Source of the DNA: Cryobacterium algoricola
Lineage (GTDB): Bacteria; Actinomycetota; Actinomycetes; Actinomycetales; Microbacteriaceae
Direction: 5' to 3'
DNA: 64,000 nucleotides
Assembly (NCBI RefSeq): GCF_004402485.1
Contig: NZ_SOFG01000016.1
Coordinates: 62,001 to 126,000 of the forward strand
Shown: in pieces, positions 16,501 through 24,534 of the stretch
How positions within the stretch are numbered: position 1 is the first letter of the stretch
Layout of the letters: each line of letters opens with the position of its first letter
The notes under the pieces: model-generated
What the model saw: only the letters and a program-made list of their open reading frames with translations
The model's database searches: none
Told to the model about the DNA's origin: nothing
Program-made: the position numbers and the translations under genes

Positions 16501-17388
16501 CTTGCGCGCGCGGGTGACGAGGTCCTCATAGGAGGACAGGTACTCGCCGAAGGTCATGGTGTCCGCACGCTTGATCGCGGGGACCATCAGGGCGCGGGTA
16601 CCGTCGGGCTTGGGCAGGTCGATCGCGATGCCGAGGCCGACGTGGGCGGGAGCGACGACGGAGGGCTTGCCGTCGACCTCGTCGTACCAGACGTTCTGGC
16701 TCGGGAACATCTTCAGGGCCTTGATCAGCGCCCATCCGATCAGGTGGGTGAAGGAGACCTTGCCGCCGCGCGACCGGCGCATGTGGTTGTTCATCACGAT
16801 GCGGTTGTCGATCAGGAGCTTGGCCGGGATGGTCCGCACGCTTGTCGCGGTCGGGACGGTGAGGCTCGTGGCCATGTTGGCGGCGAGGCTCTTCTGCATG
16901 CCGCGGAGCGGGGTCACGAGATCCTGCGTTTCCGCAGTGCCCGCCGGCGCCTGCGGTCCCTTGACCGGCGCATCGGCCGGGACGGGGAGCGAGCGCGGGG
17001 CGGTCGAGGTGGTGCGGGCGGTGCGCTGGCCGCCGATGATCGCGATCGGAGCCGTGATCGGGGCGGGCTCGACCGGGGCGGCTGCGATAGGAGCCGCTGC
17101 TGCTGCCGGAGCCGCTGCTGCCGGAGCCGCTGCTGCCGGAGCCGCTGCAGCGGGGGCGGATGCCGCGGGCTGGGCCGGCTGCGCGGCTTCGGCGGCGGGG
17201 GATCCCGCGGCCTGGCCTGCTCCGTTCGCGGTCTGGTGATAGCTCTCCAGCACGGGCCACCAGGACTCATCCACCGAGTTCTTGTCGACGAGATACCGTT
17301 CGTACAGCTCGTCCACGAGCCACTCGTTCGCTCCGAATTCACCCGACGTTGCTTCGTCGGATCCACTACCGGTCAACTGGCTCGACAC
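13573..17388 (-). CDS. kgd: multifunctional 2-oxoglutarate decarboxylase/dehydrogenase (Kgd/OdhA)
   Basis: A 1271-residue actinobacterial fusion that feeds 2-oxoglutarate into succinyl-CoA, succinic semialdehyde or 2-hydroxy-3-oxoadipate. The N-terminal helix (FGANEWLVDELYERYLVDKN) is followed by an Ala/Pro linker (about 55-120), an E2-like acyltransferase domain (about 165-400, with HLIGWALIKALK and TYDHRVIQGAGSGEFL) and the thiamine-diphosphate E1 domain (about 410-1271, with IGMAHRGRLNVL, VVNNQVGFTT and GHNEGDDPS). In relatives it works with the shared E2/E3 of pyruvate dehydrogenase and is inhibited by an FHA protein (GarA/OdhI). Start is GTG. The linker is encoded by a repeated GCCGCTGCTGCCGGA-like 15-bp unit on the plus strand (about 17090-17150). 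Confidence 0.95.
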   Translation of the reverse strand: MSSQLTGSGSDEATSGEFGANEWLVDELYERYLVDKNSVDESWWPVLESYHQTANGAGQAAGSPAAEAAQPAQPAASAPAAAAPAAAAPAAAAPAAAAAPIAAAPVEPAPITAPIAIIGGQRTARTTSTAPRSLPVPADAPVKGPQAPAGTAETQDLVTPLRGMQKSLAANMATSLTVPTATSVRTIPAKLLIDNRIVMNNHMRRSRGGKVSFTHLIGWALIKALKMFPSQNVWYDEVDGKPSVVAPAHVGLGIAIDLPKPDGTRALMVPAIKRADTMTFGEYLSSYEDLVTRARKNKLTADDFSGATVSLTNPGGIGTVHSVPRLMKGQGCIIGAGALDYPAEFQGASVKTLTGLAISKTITLTSTYDHRVIQGAGSGEFLKIVHELLIGGHHFYEDIFAALRIPYDPIHWAPDISVDLASAVDKTARVQELINAYRVRGHLMADVDPLEYTQRTHPDLDIANHGLTFWDLDRQFVTGGFGSQRLMLLRDILGVLRDSYCRTTGIEYMHIQDPAQRKWMQEKMEKSYVKPTHDEQMRILGKLNEAEAFETFLQTKYVGQKRFSLEGGESTIPLLDAILEGAASAGLDGVAIGMAHRGRLNVLTNIAGKTYGQIFREFEGTQDPRSVQGSGDVKYHLGTEGSFRGNNGVEIPVYLAANPSHLEAVDGVLEGIVRAKQDRKPIGTFSTLPVLVHGDAAMAGQGIVLETLQMSQLRGFRTGGTIHLVVNNQVGFTTLPLDARTSVYSTDVAKTIQAPIFHVNGDDPEAVVRVAELAFAYRQEFKRDVVIDLICYRRRGHNEGDDPSMTQPLMYNLIEAKRSVRKLYTEALVGRGDITEAEYEAAHADFQDRLERAFMETHAAQSSSIPIVGSQGLSSGNTLQDEAVGEPATTGVPEAVVHLIGDAFLNKPAGFTVHNKLQQLMQKRVDMSRNGNIDWAFGELLALGSLLLERTPVRFAGQDARRGTFVQRHAVLHDRINGQEWLPLANLSEDQARFWIYDSLLSEYAAMGFEYGYSVERADALVLWEAQFGDFANGAQTVIDEFVASAEQKWGQRSSVVLLLPHGYEGQGPDHSSARIERYLQLCAENNMTVARPSTPASYFHLLRRQAYMRPRRPLVVFTPKSMLRLRGATSAVADFTHGRFEPVIDDARITDKAAVKRVLFMAGKLYYDLLSELEKNPNPEIALVRLEQFYPLPAAEIAEVVAQYPDAELAWVQDEPENQGAWPFFYFSTSKLVERSVRVFSRAASASPAAGSAKRHAAEQVELLRNALTL
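17090..17152. repeat. 15-bp tandem repeats coding the Ala/Pro linker of Kgd
   Basis: Near-identical 15-bp units (plus strand GCCGCTGCTGCCGGA) repeat about four times in phase, coding alternating AAAAP blocks in the Kgd linker. Copy number can change without frameshift. Confidence 0.75.
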
Positions 17389-17505
17389 AGCCGGTTCCCA
17401 CTCTCTGCGTTGAATTTTGGATATCCCCGGCCGAAAATCGCCGGTTCGGTCTGCCCGCCCAGCCTAAACCAATCGCGCATGGCTGCGGGTATCGATGCGG
17501 GGGGC

Positions 17506-17518
17506 TAGCGTTATTTGC
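17506..17518 (+). promoter_or_regulatory. leaderless -10 element for guaB1
   Basis: TAGCGT, 7 nt, then the ATG at 17519. There is no ribosome binding site before this ATG, although the protein start is the conserved one. Confidence 0.55.
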
Positions 17519-18958
17519 ATGCAGTTCTATGGAGCGATCCCCAGCCACGATCTCACGTATTCCGACGTCTTCCTGGTGCCGAGCGAATCCGCCGTCACGA
17601 GCAGGCTCGACGTCTCCCTCGCGCCCGGTGACGGGACGGGGGCCACCATCCCCATCGTGTCGGCGAACATGAACTCGGTGACCGGTCCCCGGCTCGCCGC
17701 GTCCCTCGCGCGTCGCGGCGGACTCGGCGTGTTGCCGCAGGACATGCACCTGCAGGAACTCGACGCCGCGATCCGCTGGGTCAAGGACCAGTCGACCCGT
17801 TTCGACACCCCGTTCATCTTCGGGCCGGGTGAAACCGTCGCGAGCGCCCTGCGCCAGGTGCCCCCCGTCGCCGGCCAGGGCATCGTCGTCAACGACGCCC
17901 GCGGCGCATACCTCGGCTGCATCGACGCCGCCCGCCTCGGCACCGCCCTGCCGGACGCCCAGCTCGGCGACCTGCTGCACGGCCCGCTGACCTCGCTCGA
18001 CGCTGAGGACATCGACGGACCGCGCCGTGCATTCGACGTGATGACCGCCGCCGAACTCGACTTCGCCCCCGTGCTCCGCCACGGCGTCATGGTCGGCACC
18101 CTGAGTCGCAAGAGCGCGCTCCGTTCCACCCTCTATCGACCCTCCGTCGACGCCCAGGGGCGCCTGCTCGTCGCCGCGGCGATCGGCATCAACGGCGACG
18201 TCGCCGCGAAGGCGCGCGCCCTCGTCGCCGCCGGGGTCGACGTCCTCGTCGTCGATACCGCCCACGGGCACCAGGCCGGCATGATCCGGGCGCTCGGCAT
18301 CGTCGCGGAACTCGGCCTCGGCATCCCGATCGTCGCGGGCAACGTCGTGACCGCGGATGCCGTCAACGACCTCGTCGGAGCGGGCGCCACCATCGTGAAG
18401 GTCGGCGTCGGGCCGGGCGCGATGTGCACAACCCGGATGATGACGGCCGTCGGCCGGCCGCAGTTCTCCGCCGTGCTCGAGACCGCGGCGGCCGCTCGCG
18501 AACTCGGCGCCCACGTCTGGGCCGACGGCGGGGTGCGCTACCCCAGGGACGTGGCGCTCGCGCTCGCCGCAGGCGCGGCATCCGTCATGATCGGTTCCTG
18601 GTTCGCCGGCACGATCGAGGCGCCGGGGCTGCTCGACACGGATGCCGCCGGCGCGGTCTACAAGGAGAGCTGGGGCATGGCATCCACCAAGGCCGTCCAG
18701 GAACGCTTCGACCGGCTCGACGCCTACGAGCTCGCGAGAAAGACCCTCTTCGCCGAGGGCATCTCGAGCTCGAAGATCTACCTGGACCCGCTGCGCCCCT
18801 CGCTCGAGGACCTGCTCGACATGATCACCTCCGGCGTGCGCAGCTCGTTCAGCTATGCCGGGGCGACGAACCTCGACGAGTTCCACGAGCGCTCCCTCGT
18901 CGGCATCCAGTCGGCCGCGGGCTACGAGGAGGGCAAGGCGCTGCCGGTTTCCTGGTAG
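17519..18958 (+). CDS. guaB1: GuaB1-family IMP dehydrogenase-related protein, probable GMP reductase
   Basis: A 479-residue TIM-barrel protein of the IMPDH/GMP reductase superfamily with CBS domains inserted (about 95-205, RRAFDVMTAAELDF and GVMVGTLSRKSALR). The catalytic loop KVGVGPGAMCTTRMMTAVGR (about 295) holds the nucleophilic cysteine. MQFYGAIPSHDLTYSDVFLV is typical of the actinobacterial GuaB1 group, distinct from the true IMP dehydrogenase GuaB2. The mycobacterial GuaB1 has been reported to be a GMP reductase with CBS-mediated control, so purine salvage is the likely role. In Mycobacterium too, guaB1 lies beside two CorC/CNNM-like genes, as here. Confidence 0.9.
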   Translation: MQFYGAIPSHDLTYSDVFLVPSESAVTSRLDVSLAPGDGTGATIPIVSANMNSVTGPRLAASLARRGGLGVLPQDMHLQELDAAIRWVKDQSTRFDTPFIFGPGETVASALRQVPPVAGQGIVVNDARGAYLGCIDAARLGTALPDAQLGDLLHGPLTSLDAEDIDGPRRAFDVMTAAELDFAPVLRHGVMVGTLSRKSALRSTLYRPSVDAQGRLLVAAAIGINGDVAAKARALVAAGVDVLVVDTAHGHQAGMIRALGIVAELGLGIPIVAGNVVTADAVNDLVGAGATIVKVGVGPGAMCTTRMMTAVGRPQFSAVLETAAAARELGAHVWADGGVRYPRDVALALAAGAASVMIGSWFAGTIEAPGLLDTDAAGAVYKESWGMASTKAVQERFDRLDAYELARKTLFAEGISSSKIYLDPLRPSLEDLLDMITSGVRSSFSYAGATNLDEFHERSLVGIQSAAGYEEGKALPVSW

Positions 18959-18990
18959 CGGAAACGGTGCCGGTGCTTGCTGGCAAAAGG

Positions 18991-19017
18991 GTCCGGGTGT
19001 GCCTCGCGCACCCGGAC
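18991..19017 (+). terminator. hairpin downstream of guaB1
   Basis: GTCCGGGTGTGC and GCGCACCCGGAC form a 12-bp stem with one G-U-type position across a CTC loop, 32 bp after the guaB1 stop. Confidence 0.6.
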
Positions 19018-19035
19018 GCTTCCCGGTCGCACCGG

Positions 19036-19041
19036 TATAGT
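19036..19041 (+). promoter_or_regulatory. possible -10 element for the CNNM/CorC-like operon
   Basis: TATAGT lies about 100 bp before the main ATG and 10 nt before a short upstream ORF. No convincing -35 is seen. Confidence 0.4.
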
Positions 19042-19051
19042 TGGATGAATA

Positions 19052-19147
19052 ATGGACGACCCTCCTCCTGCGAATTCGCCCAGTGACCGTTCTCCGCGCG
19101 AGAACGGCTTTCCCCCTGTGATGACACCCGGATCCCACCATGTTTGA
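19052..19147 (+). CDS. possible 31-residue acidic-proline leader peptide before the CNNM/CorC genes
   Basis: A short ORF starting MDDPPPANSPSDRSPRE and ending GSHHV at a TGA that overlaps the beginning of the next gene by 8 nt. An acidic-proline N-terminus is the kind of sequence known to destabilise translating ribosomes in Mg-dependent leader peptides of enterobacterial Mg transporter genes. The downstream genes belong to a family linked with divalent-metal transport. A perfect 8-bp stem (CCGTTCTC / GAGAACGG, 19087-19107) lies inside the ORF. It has no ribosome binding site but would be within a few bases of the expected transcription start. Third-position GC is not strongly coding, so its reality needs comparison with relatives. 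Confidence 0.35.
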   Translation: MDDPPPANSPSDRSPRENGFPPVMTPGSHHV

Positions 19148-20576
19148 GTGGGCCATGCTCGGCGTCGGCATCATCCTGACCATCGGCACCGGCCTCTTCG
19201 TCGCGAGCGAGTTCTCCCTCGTGAACCTCGAGCGCAGCGACCTCGAGGCCAGGCAGGCCCGCGGCGAGACGCGCCTCGCCAAGACGATCGCCGCCCTGAA
19301 GATCACCTCGACGCACCTATCGAGCGCCCAGCTCGGCATCACCCTGACCACGCTGCTCACCGGTTACGCGCTCGAGCCCGCCATCAGCAGCCTGCTCGCG
19401 CCGCCGCTGCTCGCGGCCGGGCTGCCGAAACTCGTCGTCCCCGTCGTCGCCTCGACAGCCGCGATCGTGATCGCGACCCTCGCCTCGATGATCATCGGCG
19501 AGCTCGTGCCGAAGAACTTCGCCCTCGCCCTGCCGATCCGCACCGCGAAGCTCGTGATCCCGTTCCAGACGCTCTTCACGACGGTGTTCCGCCCGGCCGT
19601 GACCGTGCTCAACGGCAGCGCGAACGCCGTGCTCCGCTCGATCGGGATCGAACCGAAGGAGGAGCTCTCCGGTGCGCGCACCGCGGAGGAGCTCTCCTCG
19701 CTCGTGCGCCGCTCCGCGAGTGCCGGGCTGCTTGAGAAGGACACCGCGACGCTGTTGCACCGCACCCTGCTCTTCTCCGGCCACACCGCTGCAGACGTCA
19801 TGACGCCCCGCCCGCGCGTCGCGAGCATCCAGCGCACCGCCTCCGCCCAGGCCGTCATCGACCTCACCCGCCAGACCGGGTACTCGCGGTTCCCCGTCGT
19901 CGACGAGGGCGTCGACGACGTCGTCGGCATCGTGCACGTCAAGCAGGCCGTCGCCGTGCCCAGGCACCGCCGGGCGGATGTCCCGGTGTCCGCACTCCAG
20001 TCCGAGGCCGTTCGCGTGCCGGAGACCATGAAACTCGACGGCCTCCTCGTCGAACTCCGCGGCCGCGGCTACCAGATGGCCGTCGTCGTCGACGAGTACG
20101 GCGGAACCGCCGGCGTCGCGACCCTCGAAGACCTCGTCGAGGAACTCGTCGGCGAGGTCGCCGACGAACACGACCGCACCAGGGCAGGGGTCGTGCGTTC
20201 GCCGGACTCGCTGACCTTCCCCGGCATGCTCCGCCCGGACGAACTCCTCGAACGCACCGGCGTCGAGGTCCCGGAGGACGGCCCGTACGAGACCGTCGCC
20301 GGTTTCGTGATGAGCGAACTCGGCCGGCTGCCCGTCGTCGGCGACGTCGTGCGCATCGACACGGGAGAACTCTCCGTCGAACGCCTGGACGGCCGCCGGA
20401 TCGACCGCATCCGCTTCACCCCCACCTCGGAGCCCGAGCCGGAGACCGAGTCGGAGCCAGGGACCGCTGTCGCGCAGACGCCGGTCGCGCAGACGCCGGT
20501 CGCGCAGCAGGCGACGCCGGTTCCGGCGCCCGCCAGACCCACCTCCACGAGGTCGAAGGAGCGCCGTCATGAGTGA
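19140..20576 (+). CDS. CNNM/CorC-type membrane protein (hemolysin-family), first of a pair
   Basis: A 478-residue protein of the HCC family. An N-terminal DUF21/CNNM membrane domain (about 1-180, four hydrophobic segments with GLFVASEFSLVNLERSDL, SAQLGITLTTLLTGYALEP and IIGELVPKNFALALP) is followed by two CBS domains (about 195-330, VMTPRPRVASIQRT and GYSRFPVVDEG) and a CorC_HlyC domain (about 345-425). The protein ends in a low-complexity Glu/Pro and TPVAQ repeat tail. Family members are implicated in Mg or Co transport and sometimes heavy-metal tolerance; earlier annotation as hemolysin is historical. It overlaps the second gene by 8 bp. Confidence 0.88.
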   Translation: MFEWAMLGVGIILTIGTGLFVASEFSLVNLERSDLEARQARGETRLAKTIAALKITSTHLSSAQLGITLTTLLTGYALEPAISSLLAPPLLAAGLPKLVVPVVASTAAIVIATLASMIIGELVPKNFALALPIRTAKLVIPFQTLFTTVFRPAVTVLNGSANAVLRSIGIEPKEELSGARTAEELSSLVRRSASAGLLEKDTATLLHRTLLFSGHTAADVMTPRPRVASIQRTASAQAVIDLTRQTGYSRFPVVDEGVDDVVGIVHVKQAVAVPRHRRADVPVSALQSEAVRVPETMKLDGLLVELRGRGYQMAVVVDEYGGTAGVATLEDLVEELVGEVADEHDRTRAGVVRSPDSLTFPGMLRPDELLERTGVEVPEDGPYETVAGFVMSELGRLPVVGDVVRIDTGELSVERLDGRRIDRIRFTPTSEPEPETESEPGTAVAQTPVAQTPVAQQATPVPAPARPTSTRSKERRHE

Positions 20577-21651
20577 CTGGGCCGGAATCGTCTGGCTGTT
20601 CGTGCTGCTCGCCGGAAACGCCTTCTTCGTGGCCGCCGAGTTCGCGGTCATCTCCGCCCGGCGCTCCCAGATCGAGCCGCTCGCGGCCGCCGGCCGGATG
20701 GGCGCCCGGACCGCGCTCTACGCGATGGAGCACGCGACGCTCATGCTCGCGACGACCCAGCTCGGCATCACCGTGTGCTCGCTGCTGATCCTGAACGTGT
20801 CCGAGCCGGCGATCCACCACCTGCTCGAGGCGCCGCTCGCCCTGACCGGGCTGCCGGACGAGGCCCTCACCGCGATCGCGTTCATCGTGACGCTGCTGCT
20901 CGTCTCCTACCTGCACGTCGTGTTCGGCGAGATGGTGCCGAAGAACCTGTCGTTCTCGATCCCGGACAAGGCCGTGCTCGTGCTCGCGCCGCCGCTCGTG
21001 TTCTTCGGGCGCCTTGTCAAGCCTCTGATCGTGGCGCTCAACTCGACCGCGAACGGCGTCCTGCGGCTGTTCAGGGTCGAGCCCAAGCACGAGGCCAACA
21101 GCACGTACACGCTCGAGGAGGTCGCGACGATCGTCTCGGAGTCGACCAGGGAGGGCGTGCTCCGCGACGGGACCGGCGCGCTCAACGCGACCTTCGAGTT
21201 CACCACCCGCAAGGTGCGCGACGTCGCGGTCCCGCTCGCGGACCTGATCAGCCTGCCGGAGTCGGCGAGCCCGGCCGACGTGGAGAAGGCCGTCACCAAG
21301 CACGGTTTCTCGCGCTACGTGCTCGTCACCGCCGAGGGGGAGCCGACCGGCTACGTGCACCTCAAGGACGTGATCGATCTCGACGGTGACGCCGGGACCT
21401 CGGTCACGGGAAGCACCGCGGAGCACGGCCTCGGCAGCTATGCAGACCCGATCCCGGCCAAGCGCATCCGCCAGCTCGTGTCGATCTACGAGGGCACCGA
21501 CCTCGAGGACGCCCTTGCGACCATGCGCCGCTCCGGAGCGCACCTCGCCCGCTCATTCACCGCCGTCGGGGCGACGACGGGCGTGCTCTTCCTCGAGGAC
21601 ATCATCGAGGAACTCGTCGGCGAAGTTCAGGACGCGACTCGGCGCCTCTGA
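20569..21651 (+). CDS. CNNM/CorC-type membrane protein, second of a pair
   Basis: A 360-residue paralogue of the preceding protein, with the DUF21/CNNM domain (about 1-180, NAFFVAAEFAVISARRSQIE, TTQLGITVCSLLILNVSEP and FGEMVPKNLSFSIP) and a CBS pair (about 200-345). It lacks the C-terminal CorC_HlyC domain that the first protein has. The two-gene arrangement with overlapping ends suggests co-translation and perhaps a heteromeric complex. Metal specificity cannot be read from sequence. Direct repeats containing further TGA codons follow the stop. Confidence 0.87.
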   Translation: MSDWAGIVWLFVLLAGNAFFVAAEFAVISARRSQIEPLAAAGRMGARTALYAMEHATLMLATTQLGITVCSLLILNVSEPAIHHLLEAPLALTGLPDEALTAIAFIVTLLLVSYLHVVFGEMVPKNLSFSIPDKAVLVLAPPLVFFGRLVKPLIVALNSTANGVLRLFRVEPKHEANSTYTLEEVATIVSESTREGVLRDGTGALNATFEFTTRKVRDVAVPLADLISLPESASPADVEKAVTKHGFSRYVLVTAEGEPTGYVHLKDVIDLDGDAGTSVTGSTAEHGLGSYADPIPAKRIRQLVSIYEGTDLEDALATMRRSGAHLARSFTAVGATTGVLFLEDIIEELVGEVQDATRRL

Positions 21652-21722
21652 GCCGCTGCGTCTTTGAGTCTTTGAGCCTCGTGCGTGTCCGGTCGGGGTG
21701 CCCGTCCGGGGCGGCCTGGGGC

Positions 21723-22850
21723 TCAGGCTTCCGGCCAGCGGGCGCGCAGGTACTGCGGCGGCCAGTAGCCGATGGTCGCCCCGAGTTCGTGGGCGGCCCG
21801 CAGCGGGAAGTGCGGGTCGCGCAGGAGCTCCCGGCCGAGCATGACCGCGTCGGCCTGCCCGCTCGCGAGGATATCCTCGGCCTGCGCCGGGGTCGTGATG
21901 AGTCCGACCGCGTTCACCTGCACATCCGCTTCTGCCTTGACGAAGGCGGCGAGCGGAACCTGGTAGCCGGGGCTGAGCGGGATCTGCACGCCCGTCACGT
22001 TGCCGCCGGAGGAGATGTCGAAGAAGTCGGCGCCGGCGTCGCGCGACCAGCCGGCGACGGTGGCGGTCTCCTCGGGCGTCCAGCCTCCCGGGGCCCAGTC
22101 GGTGGCCGAGAAACGCACGAAGAGCGGATGCGTGTCGCCGACAGCGGCGCGGACGGCCGCGACGACCCGCAGCAGCAGCCGGGCGCGGTTCTCGAGCGAG
22201 CCGCCGTACTCGTCGGTACGGTCGTTGCTGAGCGGGGAGAGGAACTGGTGGAGCAGGTACCCGTGGGCTGCGTGGATCTCGAGCACGTCGAAGCCCGCGT
22301 CGATCGCGCGGACGGCCGCGGCGGCGAAGTCGTCGACGACCGTGTCGATGCCGGAGGCGTCGAGGGCGACGGGAGCCGCGTAGCCCGGGAACGGGATGGT
22401 CGACGCCGACAGCGTCGGCCAGCCGCCCTCCTCGACGGGGACGGTGCCGTGCCGGACGGCGCCGTGACCGTCGGTGCCCCAGGCCGGCCAGGTCGAGGCC
22501 TTGCGGCCGGCGTGCGCGAGCTGGATGCCGGCCGCGGCGCCCTGCCCGTGGAGGAAACGGACGATGCGGGCCCAGGCGTCGGCCTGCTCCGGGTTCCAGA
22601 TACCGGTGTCCCGGGCGGTGATGCGGCCCTCCGGGCTGACGGCGCTCGCCTCCGCGATGACGAGGCCGGCCCCGCCGGCAGCGAGGCCGCCGAGGTGCAC
22701 GAGGTGCCAGTCTTCCGGAACGCCGTCCTGCTTCAGGATCGAGTACTGGCACATCGGGGCGACCCAGAGCCGGTTGCGCAGGGTCAGGCCGCGGACGGTC
22801 AGGGGGCGGAAGGCGAGGGGCTGGGCGGGGGTGGGCTGGGTCAGGGGCAC
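21723..22850 (-). CDS. NADH:flavin oxidoreductase, YqjM-class old yellow enzyme
   Basis: A 375-residue FMN-dependent ene-reductase with an (alpha/beta)8 barrel. FRPLTVRGLTLRNRLWVAPM opens the barrel, with CQYS next. The active-site region includes IQLAHAGRKAS (histidine pair region), HAAHGYLLHQFLSPLSN and RTDEYGGSLENRARL, all typical of the thermophilic-like/YqjM class that reduces activated C=C bonds and xenobiotics. The GTG at 22850 is chosen because TAGATT lies 7 nt before it; an in-frame TTG at 22859 would fall inside the promoter. It is divergent from nnrD with overlapping -10 boxes. Confidence 0.9.
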   Translation of the reverse strand: MPLTQPTPAQPLAFRPLTVRGLTLRNRLWVAPMCQYSILKQDGVPEDWHLVHLGGLAAGGAGLVIAEASAVSPEGRITARDTGIWNPEQADAWARIVRFLHGQGAAAGIQLAHAGRKASTWPAWGTDGHGAVRHGTVPVEEGGWPTLSASTIPFPGYAAPVALDASGIDTVVDDFAAAAVRAIDAGFDVLEIHAAHGYLLHQFLSPLSNDRTDEYGGSLENRARLLLRVVAAVRAAVGDTHPLFVRFSATDWAPGGWTPEETATVAGWSRDAGADFFDISSGGNVTGVQIPLSPGYQVPLAAFVKAEADVQVNAVGLITTPAQAEDILASGQADAVMLGRELLRDPHFPLRAAHELGATIGYWPPQYLRARWPEA

Positions 22851-22873
22851 ACAAACCAATCTATCGTGGGGTC
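22851..22873. promoter_or_regulatory. overlapping divergent leaderless promoters of the OYE gene and nnrD
   Basis: On the minus strand TAGATT (22858-22863) is 7 nt before the GTG at 22850. On the plus strand TATCGT (22862-22867) is 6 nt before the ATG at 22874. The two -10 boxes share two bases, so the genes probably compete for polymerase. Confidence 0.55.
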
Positions 22874-23755
22874 ATGAGTGGTTTCGCGGGATGGCAGGCC
22901 TGGACCGGTGAGCAGGCACGGGAGTGGATCGCCGTGCCTGCGGCATCCGCCGACAAGTACAGCAGGGGCGTCCTCGGCGTGCGCACGGGCTCGCGCGCCT
23001 ACCCGGGCGCGGCCGTGCTCGGGGTCGAGGCGGCCATGCGCGCGGGTCTCGGGATGGTGCGCTACCTCGGCCCGCGCCGGGCCACGAGCCTCGTGTTGCA
23101 GCGCAGGCCCGAGGTCGTCACCGCGCCGGGGCGGGTGCAGGCGTGGCTGCTCGGCTCGGGCATGGATGCCTCCCAGCGCTCGACGGCGACGCTCGAGGCG
23201 CTCGAGGCAGCGTTCGCCGAGGGGGTTCCCGTCGTCTGCGACGCCGGCGCCCTCGACCTCGTGCACCGGAATGCCGGTCCGACCGTGATCACCCCGCACT
23301 ACCGGGAGCTCGCCGGGCTGCTCGCCGGCGCAGCGTCCGGCGCCGCCTCTGGAGTGGTCTCCGGGCGGCGAGTCGACGTGACGCCCGCGGAGATCGCCGC
23401 GGACCCGGGGGAGTGGGCCGTGCGCTCCGCGGACCTGCTCGGCGTGTCCGTGTTGCTCAAGGGGGCTGTGACGTACGTCGCCTCGCCCGGCGGCACCCGG
23501 CTGACGGTGACCGGGGCCCCTTCGTGGCTCGCGACCGCCGGCGCGGGGGACGTGCTCGGGGGCATCCTCGGCGCCCTATTGGCCACACACGCCACGGCCC
23601 TCGAAGCGGATGCCGAGGCGTGCGCTCCCCTCGCGGCGACCGCCGCGCTCGTGCACGGTCTCGCGGCGGCCCGGGCGTCCGCCGGTGGCCCGCTCCTGGC
23701 CCTCGACGTCGCGGAGGCCCTCCCGGCGACGATCGCGGCCCTCCTCCGCCCCTGA
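22874..23755 (+). CDS. nnrD: ADP/ATP-dependent (S)-NAD(P)H-hydrate dehydratase
   Basis: A 293-residue ribokinase-like enzyme that repairs hydrated NAD(P)H at the expense of ADP or ATP. DKYSRGVLGVRTGSRAYPGA (about 29-48) and the C-terminal SWLATAGAGDVLGGILGALL (about 215-235) are the family signatures; the aspartate of GAGD is the catalytic base. TPHYRELAGLL corresponds to the substrate-binding strand. The usual companion epimerase (NnrE) domain is absent, so this is a dehydratase-only form. It has a leaderless start. Confidence 0.9.
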   Translation: MSGFAGWQAWTGEQAREWIAVPAASADKYSRGVLGVRTGSRAYPGAAVLGVEAAMRAGLGMVRYLGPRRATSLVLQRRPEVVTAPGRVQAWLLGSGMDASQRSTATLEALEAAFAEGVPVVCDAGALDLVHRNAGPTVITPHYRELAGLLAGAASGAASGVVSGRRVDVTPAEIAADPGEWAVRSADLLGVSVLLKGAVTYVASPGGTRLTVTGAPSWLATAGAGDVLGGILGALLATHATALEADAEACAPLAATAALVHGLAAARASAGGPLLALDVAEALPATIAALLRP

Positions 23756-23775
23756 CCCGGCTCTCGCGGACCGAA

Positions 23776-24534
23776 CTAGCGCGGGGGGATGCGGGCGAGG
23801 AAGGCGCGGGTGCGGGGTTCGCGTGGGGCGTCGAAGACCTGCTCCGGCGGCCCGAACTCGAGCACCCGGCCGGCGTCGATGAACGCGACCCGGTCGGCGA
23901 CGTCGCGCGCGAAGCCCATCTCGTGGGTCGCCATCACGATCGTCGTTCCCGACTGCTTGAGCTGCCGCACGAGGTCGAGCACCTCGCCGACGAGTTCGGG
24001 ATCGAGTGCGCTCGTGACCTCGTCGAGGAGGAGCAGTTCGGGGTCCGTCATGATCGCCCGCACGATCGCGGCACGTTGCTGCTGGCCGCCGGACAGCCGG
24101 TCGGGGAAATCACGGGCCTTCGCGGACAGGCCGATCTGGTCGAGCAGTTCGAGGCCGCGCGCCTCGGCCGTGCGGCGCGGCACCCGGTGCACGATCCGGC
24201 TGGCGAGGGTGACGTTGTCGAGCACACTCAGGTGCGGGAACAGGTTGAACTGCTGGAACACCACACCGATGCGGGCGCGCGCGGCGTCTCCGTTCGCGCG
24301 GGGGTCGCTGATGTCCCGCCCGGTGAGCCAGACCTGCCCGTCGTCGACCCGCTCGAGCAGGTTGATCACCCGCAACAGGGTCGACTTACCGGATCCGCTC
24401 GCCCCGATCAGGGCGACGAGCTCGTGCTGGTGCACGACGAGGTCGATCCCGCGGAGCACGGGAACCGAACCGAAACTCTTGTAGACGTCGTCGACCCGGA
24501 GGACCGGCACGGCGGCATCCGCTGCGCCGCTCAT
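23776..24534 (-). CDS. polar amino-acid ABC transporter ATP-binding protein
   Basis: A 252-residue ABC ATPase of the GlnQ/HisP group. Walker A is ALIGASGSGKSTLLRVINLL (about 44), the signature DRLSGGQQQRAAIVRAI, Walker B LLLLDEVTSALDPELVGEV and the switch THEMGFARDVADRV. It energises uptake by the permease and binding protein encoded directly upstream. The start overlaps the permease stop by 4 bp (ATGA), so the three genes are translationally coupled. Confidence 0.93.
   Translation of the reverse strand: MSGAADAAVPVLRVDDVYKSFGSVPVLRGIDLVVHQHELVALIGASGSGKSTLLRVINLLERVDDGQVWLTGRDISDPRANGDAARARIGVVFQQFNLFPHLSVLDNVTLASRIVHRVPRRTAEARGLELLDQIGLSAKARDFPDRLSGGQQQRAAIVRAIMTDPELLLLDEVTSALDPELVGEVLDLVRQLKQSGTTIVMATHEMGFARDVADRVAFIDAGRVLEFGPPEQVFDAPREPRTRAFLARIPPR

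Noticed and set aside
14470..17508. A 1012-codon open frame opposite kgd
   Set aside because: It is the mirror frame of the GC-rich kgd gene. The translation is rich in Val, Gly, Glu, Asp, Arg with no domain.
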